Assembly: GCF_000526195.1 (NCBI RefSeq)
Contig: NZ_JAFP01000001.1
Location: 1,252,014-1,316,013 of the forward strand
Length of the DNA: 64,000 nt
Direction: 5' to 3'
Source: Hippea sp. KM1
Lineage (GTDB): Bacteria; Campylobacterota_A; Desulfurellia; Desulfurellales; Hippeaceae
The number at the start of each line of letters is the position of its first letter. Within the stretch, counting starts at the first letter, position 1. Under the pieces are notes generated by a model, which worked only from the letters and a program-made list of their open reading frames with translations, was not told the origin of the DNA and did no database searches. Shown here one piece after another: positions 54,328-63,022 of this stretch. The position numbers and the translations under genes were made by a program.

Positions 54328-56745
54328 ATGAAGGATGTGGCCTGCAAGATCGTTGATTATACGAAGATTGTAAAGGAAGAAAGGGGTATGAACGATAGAA
54401 TCAAAAAACTCAGAAGGCAATCCATCGAGGCGGTTGAGAGGATATCGGCAGAGAGGGCAAGGCTTCTAACGGAGTTTTACAAAAACTGCAGGGAAACCTC
54501 TATCCCTATCAAGAGGGCAAAGGCCTTTGAATACATACTAAAAAACAAAACGGTTGTTATAAACGACGGTGAGTTAATCGTTGGCGAACGGGGTGAGGCA
54601 CCAAAGGCCACACCAACATATCCAGAGATTACGCTTCACAAGGAAGAAGACCTAAAAGCGCTAAACGACAGACCAAAGGTTTCATACAAGGTCTCAGACG
54701 ATGTCATGAAGATTTACAAAGAAGAGATAATTCCATTCTGGGAAGGCAAAACCATAAGGGACATGATGTTTGAAAAGCTGCCACAGAGATGGAAGGATGC
54801 ATTTGAAGCCGGTGTATTCACCGAATTTATGGAACAAAGAGCCCCGGGACATACCGTCCTTGATGGAAAGATTTACAAAAAGGGTATGCTGGATTTTATT
54901 AAAGAGATAGACGAGCAGATAGAAAAGCTCGACTTTGAGAGGGATCCAGAGGCGTTGGACAAAAAGGAAGAGCTTGAGGCCATGAAGATAGCTGCAGGTG
55001 CTATCATTGAGTTTGCAAAAAGATATGCCAAGAAGGCTGAAGAACTTGCCCAAAACGAAAAAGACCCAAAAAGGAAAGATGAGCTTTTGGAAATAGCAAG
55101 GATCTGCAACAAGGTTCCGGCACACAAACCGGATACATTCCATGAGGCCCTGCAGTATTACTGGTTTGTTCATTTAGGCGTAATAACAGAGCTAAACGGC
55201 TGGGATGCCTTTAGCCCCGGCAAATTAGACAAACACCTATACCCGTTCTACAAAAAAGACATAGAGGAAGGCAGGCTGACAAAAGAAAGGGCTAAGGAGC
55301 TTTTGGAGTGTCTCTGGGTCAAGTTTCACAACCACCCTGCTCCACCAAAGGTTGGCGTAACGGCTGAGGAGAGTTCAACCTATACGGATTTTGCCCAGAT
55401 AAACATAGGCGGCATCAAGGAAGACGGCTCAGATAATGTCAACGAGTTGACCTACATGCTCTTGGATGTAGTGGAGGAGATGAGGCTTGTTCAGCCCAAT
55501 GCCTCGATACATGTAAGCAAGAAAAACCCCGATGCCTTCATCAAAAGGGCTATAGACATCATCAAAACCGGTTTTGGCCAGCCATCCGTTTTCAACTCCG
55601 ATGCTGTTGTTCAAGAGCTTCTAAGGCAGGGCAAGGATATTGTTGATGCCAGATGCGGAGGCACAAGCGGTTGTGTGGAGAGCGGGGCATTTGGCAAAGA
55701 GAACTATACCCTAACGGGGTATTTCAACATACCAAAGGTTTTGGAGATCACTCTAAACAACGGCGTGGATCCCTTAACGGGCAAAAGGATAGGCTTAGAA
55801 ACCGGCAAATTTGAGGATTTCGAAAGCTTCGAAGACCTTATGGATGCCTTCAAGAAGCAGCTAAAATACTTTATCGACATAAAGATAGAGGGCAACCTGA
55901 TTATCGAGAGGATCTATGCAAAACACATGCCGGCACCGTTTCTATCGATCTTGATAGACGACTGCATTAAGAAGGGTAAGGATTATTACAACGGCGGCGC
56001 AAGGTATAACTCATCCTATATTCAGGGTGTAGGCACAGGCACAATCACAGACTCGCTTGCTGCAATAAAACAGATGGTATTCGAGGATAAGGTGTTCACC
56101 AAAAAGGAACTGAAGGAGATGCTTGACAAGAACTTCAATGGATTTGAGATTCAAAGGCAAATGCTCATAAACAAAACGCACAAATACGGAAACGACGACG
56201 ACTATGCGGATAGTATAATGAGGGAGGTATTTGAAGAGTTCTTTAAAAACATTGACGGAAGACCAACATACAAGGGCGGACAGTTCAGGATAAACATGCT
56301 GCCAACAACCGTTCATGTCTATTTTGGCTCAAAGATAGGTGCAACACCGGATGGAAGGTTGGCGTTTGAGCCAATATCTGAGGGCATATCGCCGGTTCAA
56401 GGTATGGACAGAAACGGCCCAACCGCCGTATTGAAATCGGCAGCCAAAATGGATCACATAAAAACCGGCGGAACGCTTCTTAATCTGAAGTTTACACCAG
56501 ACCTTCTAAAGGACCAAAAGGGCATAGATGCAATGGTTAAACTCATAAGGACATACTTTAAGCTCGATGGGCATCATGTTCAGTTTAATGTAGTGGATGC
56601 AGAAACCCTAAAAGATGCAAAGAAACATCCAGAAAGATACGGGGATTTAATCGTAAGGGTTGCAGGATACAGCGATTACTTCTGCCATCTGAATGAAAAG
56701 CTACAGGATGAGATCATAAGAAGAACAGAGCATGAATCATTCTAA
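54328..56745 (+). CDS. Glycyl radical enzyme, dehydratase type (HypD-like)
   Basis: An 805-residue PFL-like enzyme. The active-site Cys is at about residue 449 in GGTSGCVESGAFGKENY and has the C-x-E pattern of dehydratases and lyases, not the CC of pyruvate formate-lyase. The radical loop is RVAGYSDYF with Gly780. The SGCVE-GAFGKE and LTGYFNIPKVLEI blocks look most like trans-4-hydroxyproline dehydratase, so that is my best guess; other dehydratases cannot be ruled out. No proC lies next to it. AGGAGG precedes the ATG. Confidence 0.75.
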   Translation: MKDVACKIVDYTKIVKEERGMNDRIKKLRRQSIEAVERISAERARLLTEFYKNCRETSIPIKRAKAFEYILKNKTVVINDGELIVGERGEAPKATPTYPEITLHKEEDLKALNDRPKVSYKVSDDVMKIYKEEIIPFWEGKTIRDMMFEKLPQRWKDAFEAGVFTEFMEQRAPGHTVLDGKIYKKGMLDFIKEIDEQIEKLDFERDPEALDKKEELEAMKIAAGAIIEFAKRYAKKAEELAQNEKDPKRKDELLEIARICNKVPAHKPDTFHEALQYYWFVHLGVITELNGWDAFSPGKLDKHLYPFYKKDIEEGRLTKERAKELLECLWVKFHNHPAPPKVGVTAEESSTYTDFAQINIGGIKEDGSDNVNELTYMLLDVVEEMRLVQPNASIHVSKKNPDAFIKRAIDIIKTGFGQPSVFNSDAVVQELLRQGKDIVDARCGGTSGCVESGAFGKENYTLTGYFNIPKVLEITLNNGVDPLTGKRIGLETGKFEDFESFEDLMDAFKKQLKYFIDIKIEGNLIIERIYAKHMPAPFLSILIDDCIKKGKDYYNGGARYNSSYIQGVGTGTITDSLAAIKQMVFEDKVFTKKELKEMLDKNFNGFEIQRQMLINKTHKYGNDDDYADSIMREVFEEFFKNIDGRPTYKGGQFRINMLPTTVHVYFGSKIGATPDGRLAFEPISEGISPVQGMDRNGPTAVLKSAAKMDHIKTGGTLLNLKFTPDLLKDQKGIDAMVKLIRTYFKLDGHHVQFNVVDAETLKDAKKHPERYGDLIVRVAGYSDYFCHLNEKLQDEIIRRTEHESF

Positions 56746-56747
56746 TA

Positions 56748-56776
56748 AAAAAAGGGGGGTGTCCACCCCCTCTAAT
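56748..56776. terminator. Bidirectional Rho-independent terminator
   Basis: GGGGGTG and CACCCCC stem arms around a short loop, with an A run on the left and T-rich sequence on the right. It lies between the glycyl radical enzyme gene and the converging TPR gene. Confidence 0.8.
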
Positions 56777-56788
56777 TCCTTTAAAGGG

Positions 56789-57457
56789 TTATTTTACGCC
56801 TTTCAGCTTCTCAAAGTAATATATCTTTGCCGTTACATTTTGAGGGTCTAATACCAAGACATTCCCAAAAACACTTTTTGCGTATTTCTTCTTGCCTTCT
56901 GCAAAATAAATAAGGCCAAGTTCATCTAAAAAATTCACATCTGTAGGATAAAGTGCAAGCATTTTATCGACGATTTTTCTTGCCTGATTCAGCTTATTTT
57001 CCATTCTAAGGGCTATAGCCAACCTCAAATTGGCATAGTAATTGTAATAATCTATCTTTATAACTTTATACATCAAATCTTCGACATCACTCCACTTTTT
57101 TTGAGCCATTAGTGGCAAAGCCATTCCCAACACAGGCTCTATCGAAGATGGTATCAGGTACTCTGCGTTTTTATAAAATCTTATGGAATCAGCATAATTT
57201 TTGTTTAAGTAGTACAACCAACCAAGCCTCAAATTAACGGTATATCCCTGTGGGTATTTTTCGTAAACCGGCATGATAGACCTTATGGCATCTTTGTAAT
57301 CTGCCATCTTTTCGTAATTGAAGGATTGATAATAAGCTTTTACCAGATCCTTATTGTTGAGGTTAACACAAGATGCCTGGAATGGTATCAAAAAGAAAAC
57401 AAGCAGCCATGTTAAAGGTTTCCTTTGCTTAATCTTACCCAAAATAGCTTTAACCAT
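56789..57457 (-). CDS. Exported TPR protein
   Basis: About 222 residues: a basic N-terminus, one hydrophobic signal segment ending FQASC (possible lipobox, FQAS-C), then four to five TPR-type helical repeats (YKDAIRSIMPVYEKYPQGY, NYADSIRFYKNAEYLIP, NQARKIVDKMLALYPTD, KKYAKSVFGNVLVLDPQ). The ATG at 57457 follows AGGAGG with a seven-base gap; a GTG at 57463 is too near. Last gene of the PqqD operon. It may be a periplasmic scaffold for the upstream peptidase. Confidence 0.7.
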   Translation of the reverse strand: MVKAILGKIKQRKPLTWLLVFFLIPFQASCVNLNNKDLVKAYYQSFNYEKMADYKDAIRSIMPVYEKYPQGYTVNLRLGWLYYLNKNYADSIRFYKNAEYLIPSSIEPVLGMALPLMAQKKWSDVEDLMYKVIKIDYYNYYANLRLAIALRMENKLNQARKIVDKMLALYPTDVNFLDELGLIYFAEGKKKYAKSVFGNVLVLDPQNVTAKIYYFEKLKGVK

Positions 57458-59531
57458 TCTCACACCTCCTAAGAGTAATTTTTGTTTCCTTGAATGCGAC
57501 CTCTATCTTTGAAAATCCCTTTGTTTCGTGCAATACTGCATGAGTTTTTATGTTGCATGGCTCTATATAGCCAGCAATTTCACTGTCACTTGTGAATCTA
57601 TAGGTGCCTTTTATAGCACAATTTGATGGATAGATGTAGTTTTTTAAAAGTGTGATGTCTTTTCTTATTCCCTTGAGTACCAGGTGCGTAGGAATGCAAT
57701 CATCCCACTCCATACCTTGCCTGTATGCTAAAGGCAATCTCGGTAAGGCCAGAAAAATGGCTTTGAGCTCAGGCTCCACTTTCCCCTCGATTCTGTTTAC
57801 ATAGAAGGTTCCCTCCCATTTGGTAAAATATAATCTACCATTTCCACTTTCAAGATAAAATTCGCCACTGCTATCCATTTTTACAGAGAGTTTGACATCT
57901 TTCACTTTGGTGCCGCCTTTTTCTAATTCAAACTCCATCTGTTCATCCAATAAGAACGACATTTTAAAGTCCATGACCTTGTCTGTGAAAATAGGCATCA
58001 ATCTCTGGTTTTCCTTTGGGATATCGTTGGAGTGATACCTGTTGTTTGAGTCTATGTATTGTATGAAGCTGAAAGGAACGGTTGGGGCACCTATGTTGTT
58101 GGTTAACTGAACATGTATGTGTATATGTGGCTGAGGAGAATATCCTGAGTTACCACACAAGGCCAGTATTCTTCCCCTTTCCACCCAGTCTCCTTCTTTT
58201 ACCCTTATTGATCCCTTTAGCAGGTGGCATATTAAAACATAGAAACCCCTTTCATCGTAAATCAATATTAGATTTCCCCAGTTATTGTCTTTGTTCACTG
58301 TACCTATAGGGTTATCCTCTATGTCGTTGATGATTTTTACAACCCTTCCCCTTACTGGAGATAGAATGGGTTTCCTGAAGCAATAGTAGTTATCTATAAT
58401 TTTCTCATCCCCACTGTATGTCTTGCCGTTTTCATCTGTTATCACGAAATCAATTGCATACATCCAGGCGCCTTTGTGGGTCCACTTACCGTTTATACCC
58501 TGCCAGACAGTCCACTCACCAGAGAAAGGCAAAGAAAGTGTTCTGTATGTCCCAGGAAACCTGCTGTTGTAGGTTAGGTAATGATCAAGCGTTTTTTCTG
58601 GTGTACCCCTGTAAAACTTTGTGATCAGTGGAAAGTTTAGCAAGCCCAGTACATACAAGAACATCATGGAGGCGATGTTGAAGGGCAGGGTAAAGACAGG
58701 CACTCCGTATTGATACCAAATCTTTTCAATGGCGTATAAAAATATTGACGATGAAACTACGGCTATTATTGAAATTGAATAGCTCTTTATGTTTGGTATT
58801 AAAAATACTCCCCCCAATGCCATTGCTATGAGTATAAAGTTAAATGAATTGACATTGCTGAATGCCTGCACAAAAGAGCCCGTAAAAGCTGCTATTGTTA
58901 GTGTGCCTGCGAAGTATCCAGTTACAGCTAAGAAAAAGAGTATTCTCGATACGAGAAATATGGCGATCAGTATAATAAAACCGCTTATCACATTAGGCAG
59001 GAAAACTATTGCTCCCAGTGATCTTGTTAAACCAACAAACCACAATGGTAGCTTGTTTACCCATTCAAAGATGGCTGTTTGTGGATAAAACCCGTTAACA
59101 AATAGGTTACTATACTGACTTGATGCCAGATACACTATACAGCTGACAATCACAAATGGCAAACTCAACACGGGTAGTTTTAGGTATTGATACAATACGC
59201 TAACCAGGCTAAAGGTTAAAAGAAATGTAATTATGCCAGATATTGACACAAGAAATAGTGTCAGGAGATTGAACTTAAACAAATATCCTATAGACAAGCC
59301 CACAAGCAGTGGATTGTAGGTGTAGAACCCAGAGGAGAGAAACTGATCATGCATACCTAAGAATTTGGCAAAGATGTATGAACTGATGACACACAAAAGA
59401 CCTGAGATGCCAATATTGGGGTTTATGAAGGATAGAATTAGTAAAAGAAATCCAACTAAGTATCTGTCAACAAAGAATATACCAGCATAACTGCTTATTA
59501 TGGACTCTGCGAATTTTTTGTAGTTTTTCAT
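57450..59531 (-). CDS. Urea-transporter-like membrane domain fused to an M23 peptidase domain
   Basis: 693 residues. The first 300 form about ten membrane spans and carry the two repeat motifs of the urea transporter family (LPVLSLPFVIVS and GVPVFTLPFNIAS). A LytM/M23 domain follows (about 330-480) with metal-site residues in THKGAWMYAIDF and HIHIHVQL and the GDWVERGRILALCG strand. The last 200 residues are beta-rich and unassigned. The M23 part should face the periplasm. Such fusions are rare; the transported molecule may not be urea. Confidence 0.75.
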   Translation of the reverse strand: MKNYKKFAESIISSYAGIFFVDRYLVGFLLLILSFINPNIGISGLLCVISSYIFAKFLGMHDQFLSSGFYTYNPLLVGLSIGYLFKFNLLTLFLVSISGIITFLLTFSLVSVLYQYLKLPVLSLPFVIVSCIVYLASSQYSNLFVNGFYPQTAIFEWVNKLPLWFVGLTRSLGAIVFLPNVISGFIILIAIFLVSRILFFLAVTGYFAGTLTIAAFTGSFVQAFSNVNSFNFILIAMALGGVFLIPNIKSYSISIIAVVSSSIFLYAIEKIWYQYGVPVFTLPFNIASMMFLYVLGLLNFPLITKFYRGTPEKTLDHYLTYNSRFPGTYRTLSLPFSGEWTVWQGINGKWTHKGAWMYAIDFVITDENGKTYSGDEKIIDNYYCFRKPILSPVRGRVVKIINDIEDNPIGTVNKDNNWGNLILIYDERGFYVLICHLLKGSIRVKEGDWVERGRILALCGNSGYSPQPHIHIHVQLTNNIGAPTVPFSFIQYIDSNNRYHSNDIPKENQRLMPIFTDKVMDFKMSFLLDEQMEFELEKGGTKVKDVKLSVKMDSSGEFYLESGNGRLYFTKWEGTFYVNRIEGKVEPELKAIFLALPRLPLAYRQGMEWDDCIPTHLVLKGIRKDITLLKNYIYPSNCAIKGTYRFTSDSEIAGYIEPCNIKTHAVLHETKGFSKIEVAFKETKITLRRCENG

Positions 59532-60880
59532 TTTTTAAGTTTGTATTCCTCCGGCAAAATTTCCCGTTTTATTATATCTTCCATATCTTCCTTTTCTCTG
59601 ATAAGTAAAGATTCTCCCTTCTCTGATATTATACAAACTGAAGGTCTGTATGTTATAAATTGCATCCATTGAGTCACATTGTAAGCACCAACAGGTGAGA
59701 TTATCAGCCTTGTCCCTCTTTCAAGGGGTGGTAGGTTAACAGACTCATCAATCACATCTATGTTCATGCAAAGGGGGCCATAAATTACGCTGGGTTCTGC
59801 TGTGCCACTAACCTCCCTGTCCATCTCAATATTGAACTTATACCAGAACGATGTAAACAGAATGTTAACACCAGCGTCGACGACATAAGACCTTGTTCCA
59901 TCGGGTAACCTCTTTATGGCATGAACCGTTGTTATCAAATACCCCGCCTCATCCACTATTGCCCTTCCAGTTTCTAAAATAAGCTTGGGGAAATCATTCG
60001 GCCTTAGGTTTTCAAGTAGCGTATCACAAACCGCTTCCGCAAATTCATCTATTGATGGAACAACAACCTCTGGTGGAAGATAAACACCCTTTAATCTGTT
60101 CTTTGAAGGAAAACCCCCTCCTATATCCAAATACTCGATTTTGTAGCCAAATTCATCTTCAATTTTATAGGCAAACTCAACCATTTTCTTAACTTCTTGG
60201 GCGTATGCATTTGGCTCCAAAATAAATGTGCCAATGTGGCAGTGCAAACCATTAAGTATTAAATGACCACCGTAGCTTATTCTTTTTACTGCGTCCAATG
60301 CCTGTCCGCTTTCTATATTAAAACCGAACCTTGACCACTGCGGAACAATCCCCGTATCCATGTTTACCCTGATGCCAACCTTTATCTTCTTATTTAGTTC
60401 TTTTGCCACATTTTCTAAATCCTGAATCTCTTCAAAATGATCAATATTTATCATGGCGCCGTCTTCTGCCGCCCCTTTGAGGCTTTCCATCGTTTTGAAT
60501 GGTCCGTTGTATATTATGTTTTTACCGTCAATACCGAGTCTTTTGGCTTTTTTGTATTCATACTCAGAGACAACCTCGGCAATGGCGCCCTCCTGATGTA
60601 AAATACTGCAAATAGCATCTAAGTAATTTGTTTTGTAAGACCAACCAAACAGAACATTTGGATAGCGATTAGAGAAGGCGTTATAAAGCTTTCTGTAATT
60701 CCCCCTCAGTTTTTTCTCAGAGAACACAAATAGTGGGCTACCGAATTGCTCAACCAACCTCTCTATAGCAATACCGTCTATATCTTTTCTTATGCGTTTA
60801 AAAACGCCCGTGCCAAACTTGTTCATGAATCCCGTTTGTAATTTCTTGATTATAGGTTTTTCGTAGATTGTGCTGTTCAT
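59528..60880 (-). CDS. Fold-type III PLP decarboxylase (LysA/diaminopimelate decarboxylase-like)
   Basis: 450 residues. PLP lysine in WSYKTNYLDAI, HCHIGT, GGGFP and ETGRAIVDEAG are the family's cofactor residues; GPLCMNIDV holds the active-site Cys and Asp. The normal LysA consensus CESGD is not kept, so substrate is probably not simply meso-diaminopimelate. It overlaps both neighbours by 4 bases. An amino-acid or peptide-linked substrate made by the ATP-grasp enzyme is a reasonable guess. Confidence 0.78.
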   Translation of the reverse strand: MNSTIYEKPIIKKLQTGFMNKFGTGVFKRIRKDIDGIAIERLVEQFGSPLFVFSEKKLRGNYRKLYNAFSNRYPNVLFGWSYKTNYLDAICSILHQEGAIAEVVSEYEYKKAKRLGIDGKNIIYNGPFKTMESLKGAAEDGAMINIDHFEEIQDLENVAKELNKKIKVGIRVNMDTGIVPQWSRFGFNIESGQALDAVKRISYGGHLILNGLHCHIGTFILEPNAYAQEVKKMVEFAYKIEDEFGYKIEYLDIGGGFPSKNRLKGVYLPPEVVVPSIDEFAEAVCDTLLENLRPNDFPKLILETGRAIVDEAGYLITTVHAIKRLPDGTRSYVVDAGVNILFTSFWYKFNIEMDREVSGTAEPSVIYGPLCMNIDVIDESVNLPPLERGTRLIISPVGAYNVTQWMQFITYRPSVCIISEKGESLLIREKEDMEDIIKREILPEEYKLKK

Positions 60881-61917
60881 AGGCTTTCTCCTTTCATAGT
60901 TATTTTTTGAAACAGTGATAGGTCCGTAACGATATCGTATGTATATCTGACATAGAGTTTTCCAGCCTCATACTCCGTTGAGTTGTCAAAATCTATTCCA
61001 AATGCCCTTTTTACCATTCTTGATGGTAAATTTATTCCAACGCCTGTGGCAAAATATATCCATGCTGGAAATCTTGGATTTACCTCGATTAAGTAGATAT
61101 CATCGTGATCAACTATACACTCAAGCTCGAAGGCTCCCCTCCAAAGGGTTTTTTCTATAAAGGTTTTAGCAAGCTCAAATAACTTACCGTTTTTAACCGT
61201 TACACCCGTCCATATCTTACCGAGGCTTGTGATCCAGAGCTTTTTTATTGCAACTAAGCCTAAATCTCCTCCCTCACCATCGCCAACACCTACAACATTC
61301 ATCTCCTCTCCACTTACGACTTGTTGAACAATAACCGGGTATCCCCATTCTGCTACAATTTTTCTAAAAAAACCTACTGCCTCTTGATGTGTGTATGCCC
61401 TGTATGCTTTGTAAAATGCACCTTTGACCATTACGGGCAGACCCAACTCCTCGACTGCCTTCGTTAGTTCATCGTAAGATGTTACAGTCTTTGATTTGGG
61501 TGTTTTTATACCTATCTTTGAGCTCGTTTCCTCAAGCTTTGCCTTGCTTCTTAAGTTGAATTGCTCCTGAGAAGGAATGAATGTTTTAATTCCGTATGAT
61601 TCTAATTTTTCTTTTGATTTGATGAAAAGGGGTATTTCTGCATCTAAAGTGGGTATTATCATATCGATGCCAGTTCTGTCTTTTATGTATAGCAATCTGC
61701 TTATATATTCTTCTTCAGATGTCGATGGATATGGAAGAATGAAGGATTTGTCAACAAGCCAGTCCATGTATATCCCTGGCTCCATTGCATCGTAAGCCAG
61801 TCCCACTATCTCGACATTTAGGTCTTCACACTCTTTTAAGCCCCTTATTACACCTATACCTGGTCCGGGGTTGTCCACGGCATTAATGCCAGTAACTCCA
61901 ATGCACATTTTCTTCAT
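60877..61917 (-). CDS. ATP-grasp ligase
   Basis: An ATP-grasp protein similar in style to carbamoyl-phosphate synthase/PylC-type ligases. RSKAKLEETSSKIGI opens the grasp; LPVMVKGAFYKAYRA, IVQQVVSGEEMNV and IEVNPRFPAWIY form the ATP/Mg site. The N-terminal Rossmann part has GVTGINAVDNPGPGIGVI. The frame opens at 61935, but the ATG at 61917 follows AAAGGTG. It likely makes an amide bond to a small acid or peptide; substrates unknown. Confidence 0.78.
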   Translation of the reverse strand: MKKMCIGVTGINAVDNPGPGIGVIRGLKECEDLNVEIVGLAYDAMEPGIYMDWLVDKSFILPYPSTSEEEYISRLLYIKDRTGIDMIIPTLDAEIPLFIKSKEKLESYGIKTFIPSQEQFNLRSKAKLEETSSKIGIKTPKSKTVTSYDELTKAVEELGLPVMVKGAFYKAYRAYTHQEAVGFFRKIVAEWGYPVIVQQVVSGEEMNVVGVGDGEGGDLGLVAIKKLWITSLGKIWTGVTVKNGKLFELAKTFIEKTLWRGAFELECIVDHDDIYLIEVNPRFPAWIYFATGVGINLPSRMVKRAFGIDFDNSTEYEAGKLYVRYTYDIVTDLSLFQKITMKGESL

Positions 61918-61938
61918 TTTCTTCACCTTTGACATTTT

Positions 61939-62175
61939 TTATAACAAGGATAGTGATCTCAGCTGTTCTATAAAATCCGTAACATCCTTTAAAGCAGCAG
62001 AATGTTCAACATTGAACTTCTCTGATAAAATTTTGGCAATTTCCTCCTCACTTTTTCCATTTTTTAGTTCGTTTAATATTAAAATGCCGGTTCTATTTGT
62101 TGCATAGCTATTTCCAGTGTACGGATCAAAGATAAAGCCCTCATCGTTTATGGCGAGTTGACTGAGCCTTTCCAT
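61939..62175 (-). CDS. PqqD-family protein (RRE-like peptide chaperone)
   Basis: A 78-residue PqqD/RRE-type winged helix (DEGFIFDPYTGNSYATNRTG, ILNELKNGKSEEEIAKILSEKF). PqqD proteins hold peptide substrates for modifying enzymes, so the ATP-grasp protein may act on a peptide. No precursor peptide gene is recognised nearby. First gene of the leftward operon, GGAGGTGG ribosome site. Confidence 0.82.
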   Translation of the reverse strand: MERLSQLAINDEGFIFDPYTGNSYATNRTGILILNELKNGKSEEEIAKILSEKFNVEHSAALKDVTDFIEQLRSLSLL

Positions 62176-62212
62176 TCCTCCACCTCCAAAAATCCAAAAT
62201 AATTTCCTCAGA

Positions 62213-62232
62213 AAATAATTTTATAAAATAAT
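62213..62232. promoter_or_regulatory. Near-perfect AT palindrome upstream of the PqqD operon
   Basis: AATAA-TTTTATAAAA-TAATT is symmetric but for one pair. It overlaps a possible -10 (TATAAA on the minus strand) of the PqqD operon and may be the binding site of the divergently encoded response regulator. The rest of the 62176-62368 gap is AT-rich; a TATAAT near 62334 may serve the regulator gene. Confidence 0.4.
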
Positions 62233-62368
62233 TGTGAAAAAAACATGAAAAAACACAAAAGATTACAATCTATCTTTTAATACAGGCAAAAACTTAGTCA
62301 GCTAACTTGAATTCATTCTTCAATTATGCACAATATAATGTGTGGTTGACCTAACCGATAGGGAGTGA

Positions 62369-63022
62369 ATGGTTATGGGTTTTAAAATCTTATTAGTAGA
62401 AGATGATTTTGATTTAAACGAAACAATTAAAGAATACTTAGAGGATTTTTATGAGGTAAAAAGTGTATTTGACGGGGAAGAGGCAACAGAAGAAGCATAC
62501 GAGAAAAATTATGATGTAATAATTCTGGATGTAAAACTGCCCAAAATGGACGGTTTTAGCGTGGCAAGGGAAATTAGAAGATTCAAAAATACCCCAATTA
62601 TATTTTTAACTTCACTTGATAGCGAAAAAGATGTTGAGGCCGGCTTCTTAAGTGGGGGTGATGACTATATAAGAAAACCTTTCTTGCTGAAGGAGCTAAA
62701 ATACAGGATTGACGCCATTATAAAGAGAATATACGGTGGCAAAGTGGTGAAGCTAAACGGATTTGAGTTTGATTTAGACAATTTAGAGCTTAAAAAAAAC
62801 AATGAGGTTGTTCATTTAAAACCAAAAGTTGCAGACCTATTAAAGTTCTTTATACAAAACAAAGGAAGGGTGGTAAGCAAAGAAGAAATATTTAGCTACC
62901 TATATGATTTGGAAGAGCCCAACGAGCAATCTCTCAGAACATTCATAAACACCCTAAGGAACATCTTAGGCAAAAAAACCATAGAAACCGTAAAAGGTAT
63001 AGGGTATAAATTTGTGGGCTGA
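62369..63022 (+). CDS. OmpR/PhoB-family response regulator
   Basis: 217 residues. The receiver domain has the acid pair VEDD, phospho-Asp in VIILDVKLPKMDG and the Lys in YIRKPF. The C-terminal winged helix ends GIGYKFVG, the typical OmpR-type wing. AGGGAGTG precedes the ATG; a second ATG follows two codons on. It is divergent from the PqqD operon and probably controls it. Confidence 0.9.
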   Translation: MVMGFKILLVEDDFDLNETIKEYLEDFYEVKSVFDGEEATEEAYEKNYDVIILDVKLPKMDGFSVAREIRRFKNTPIIFLTSLDSEKDVEAGFLSGGDDYIRKPFLLKELKYRIDAIIKRIYGGKVVKLNGFEFDLDNLELKKNNEVVHLKPKVADLLKFFIQNKGRVVSKEEIFSYLYDLEEPNEQSLRTFINTLRNILGKKTIETVKGIGYKFVG

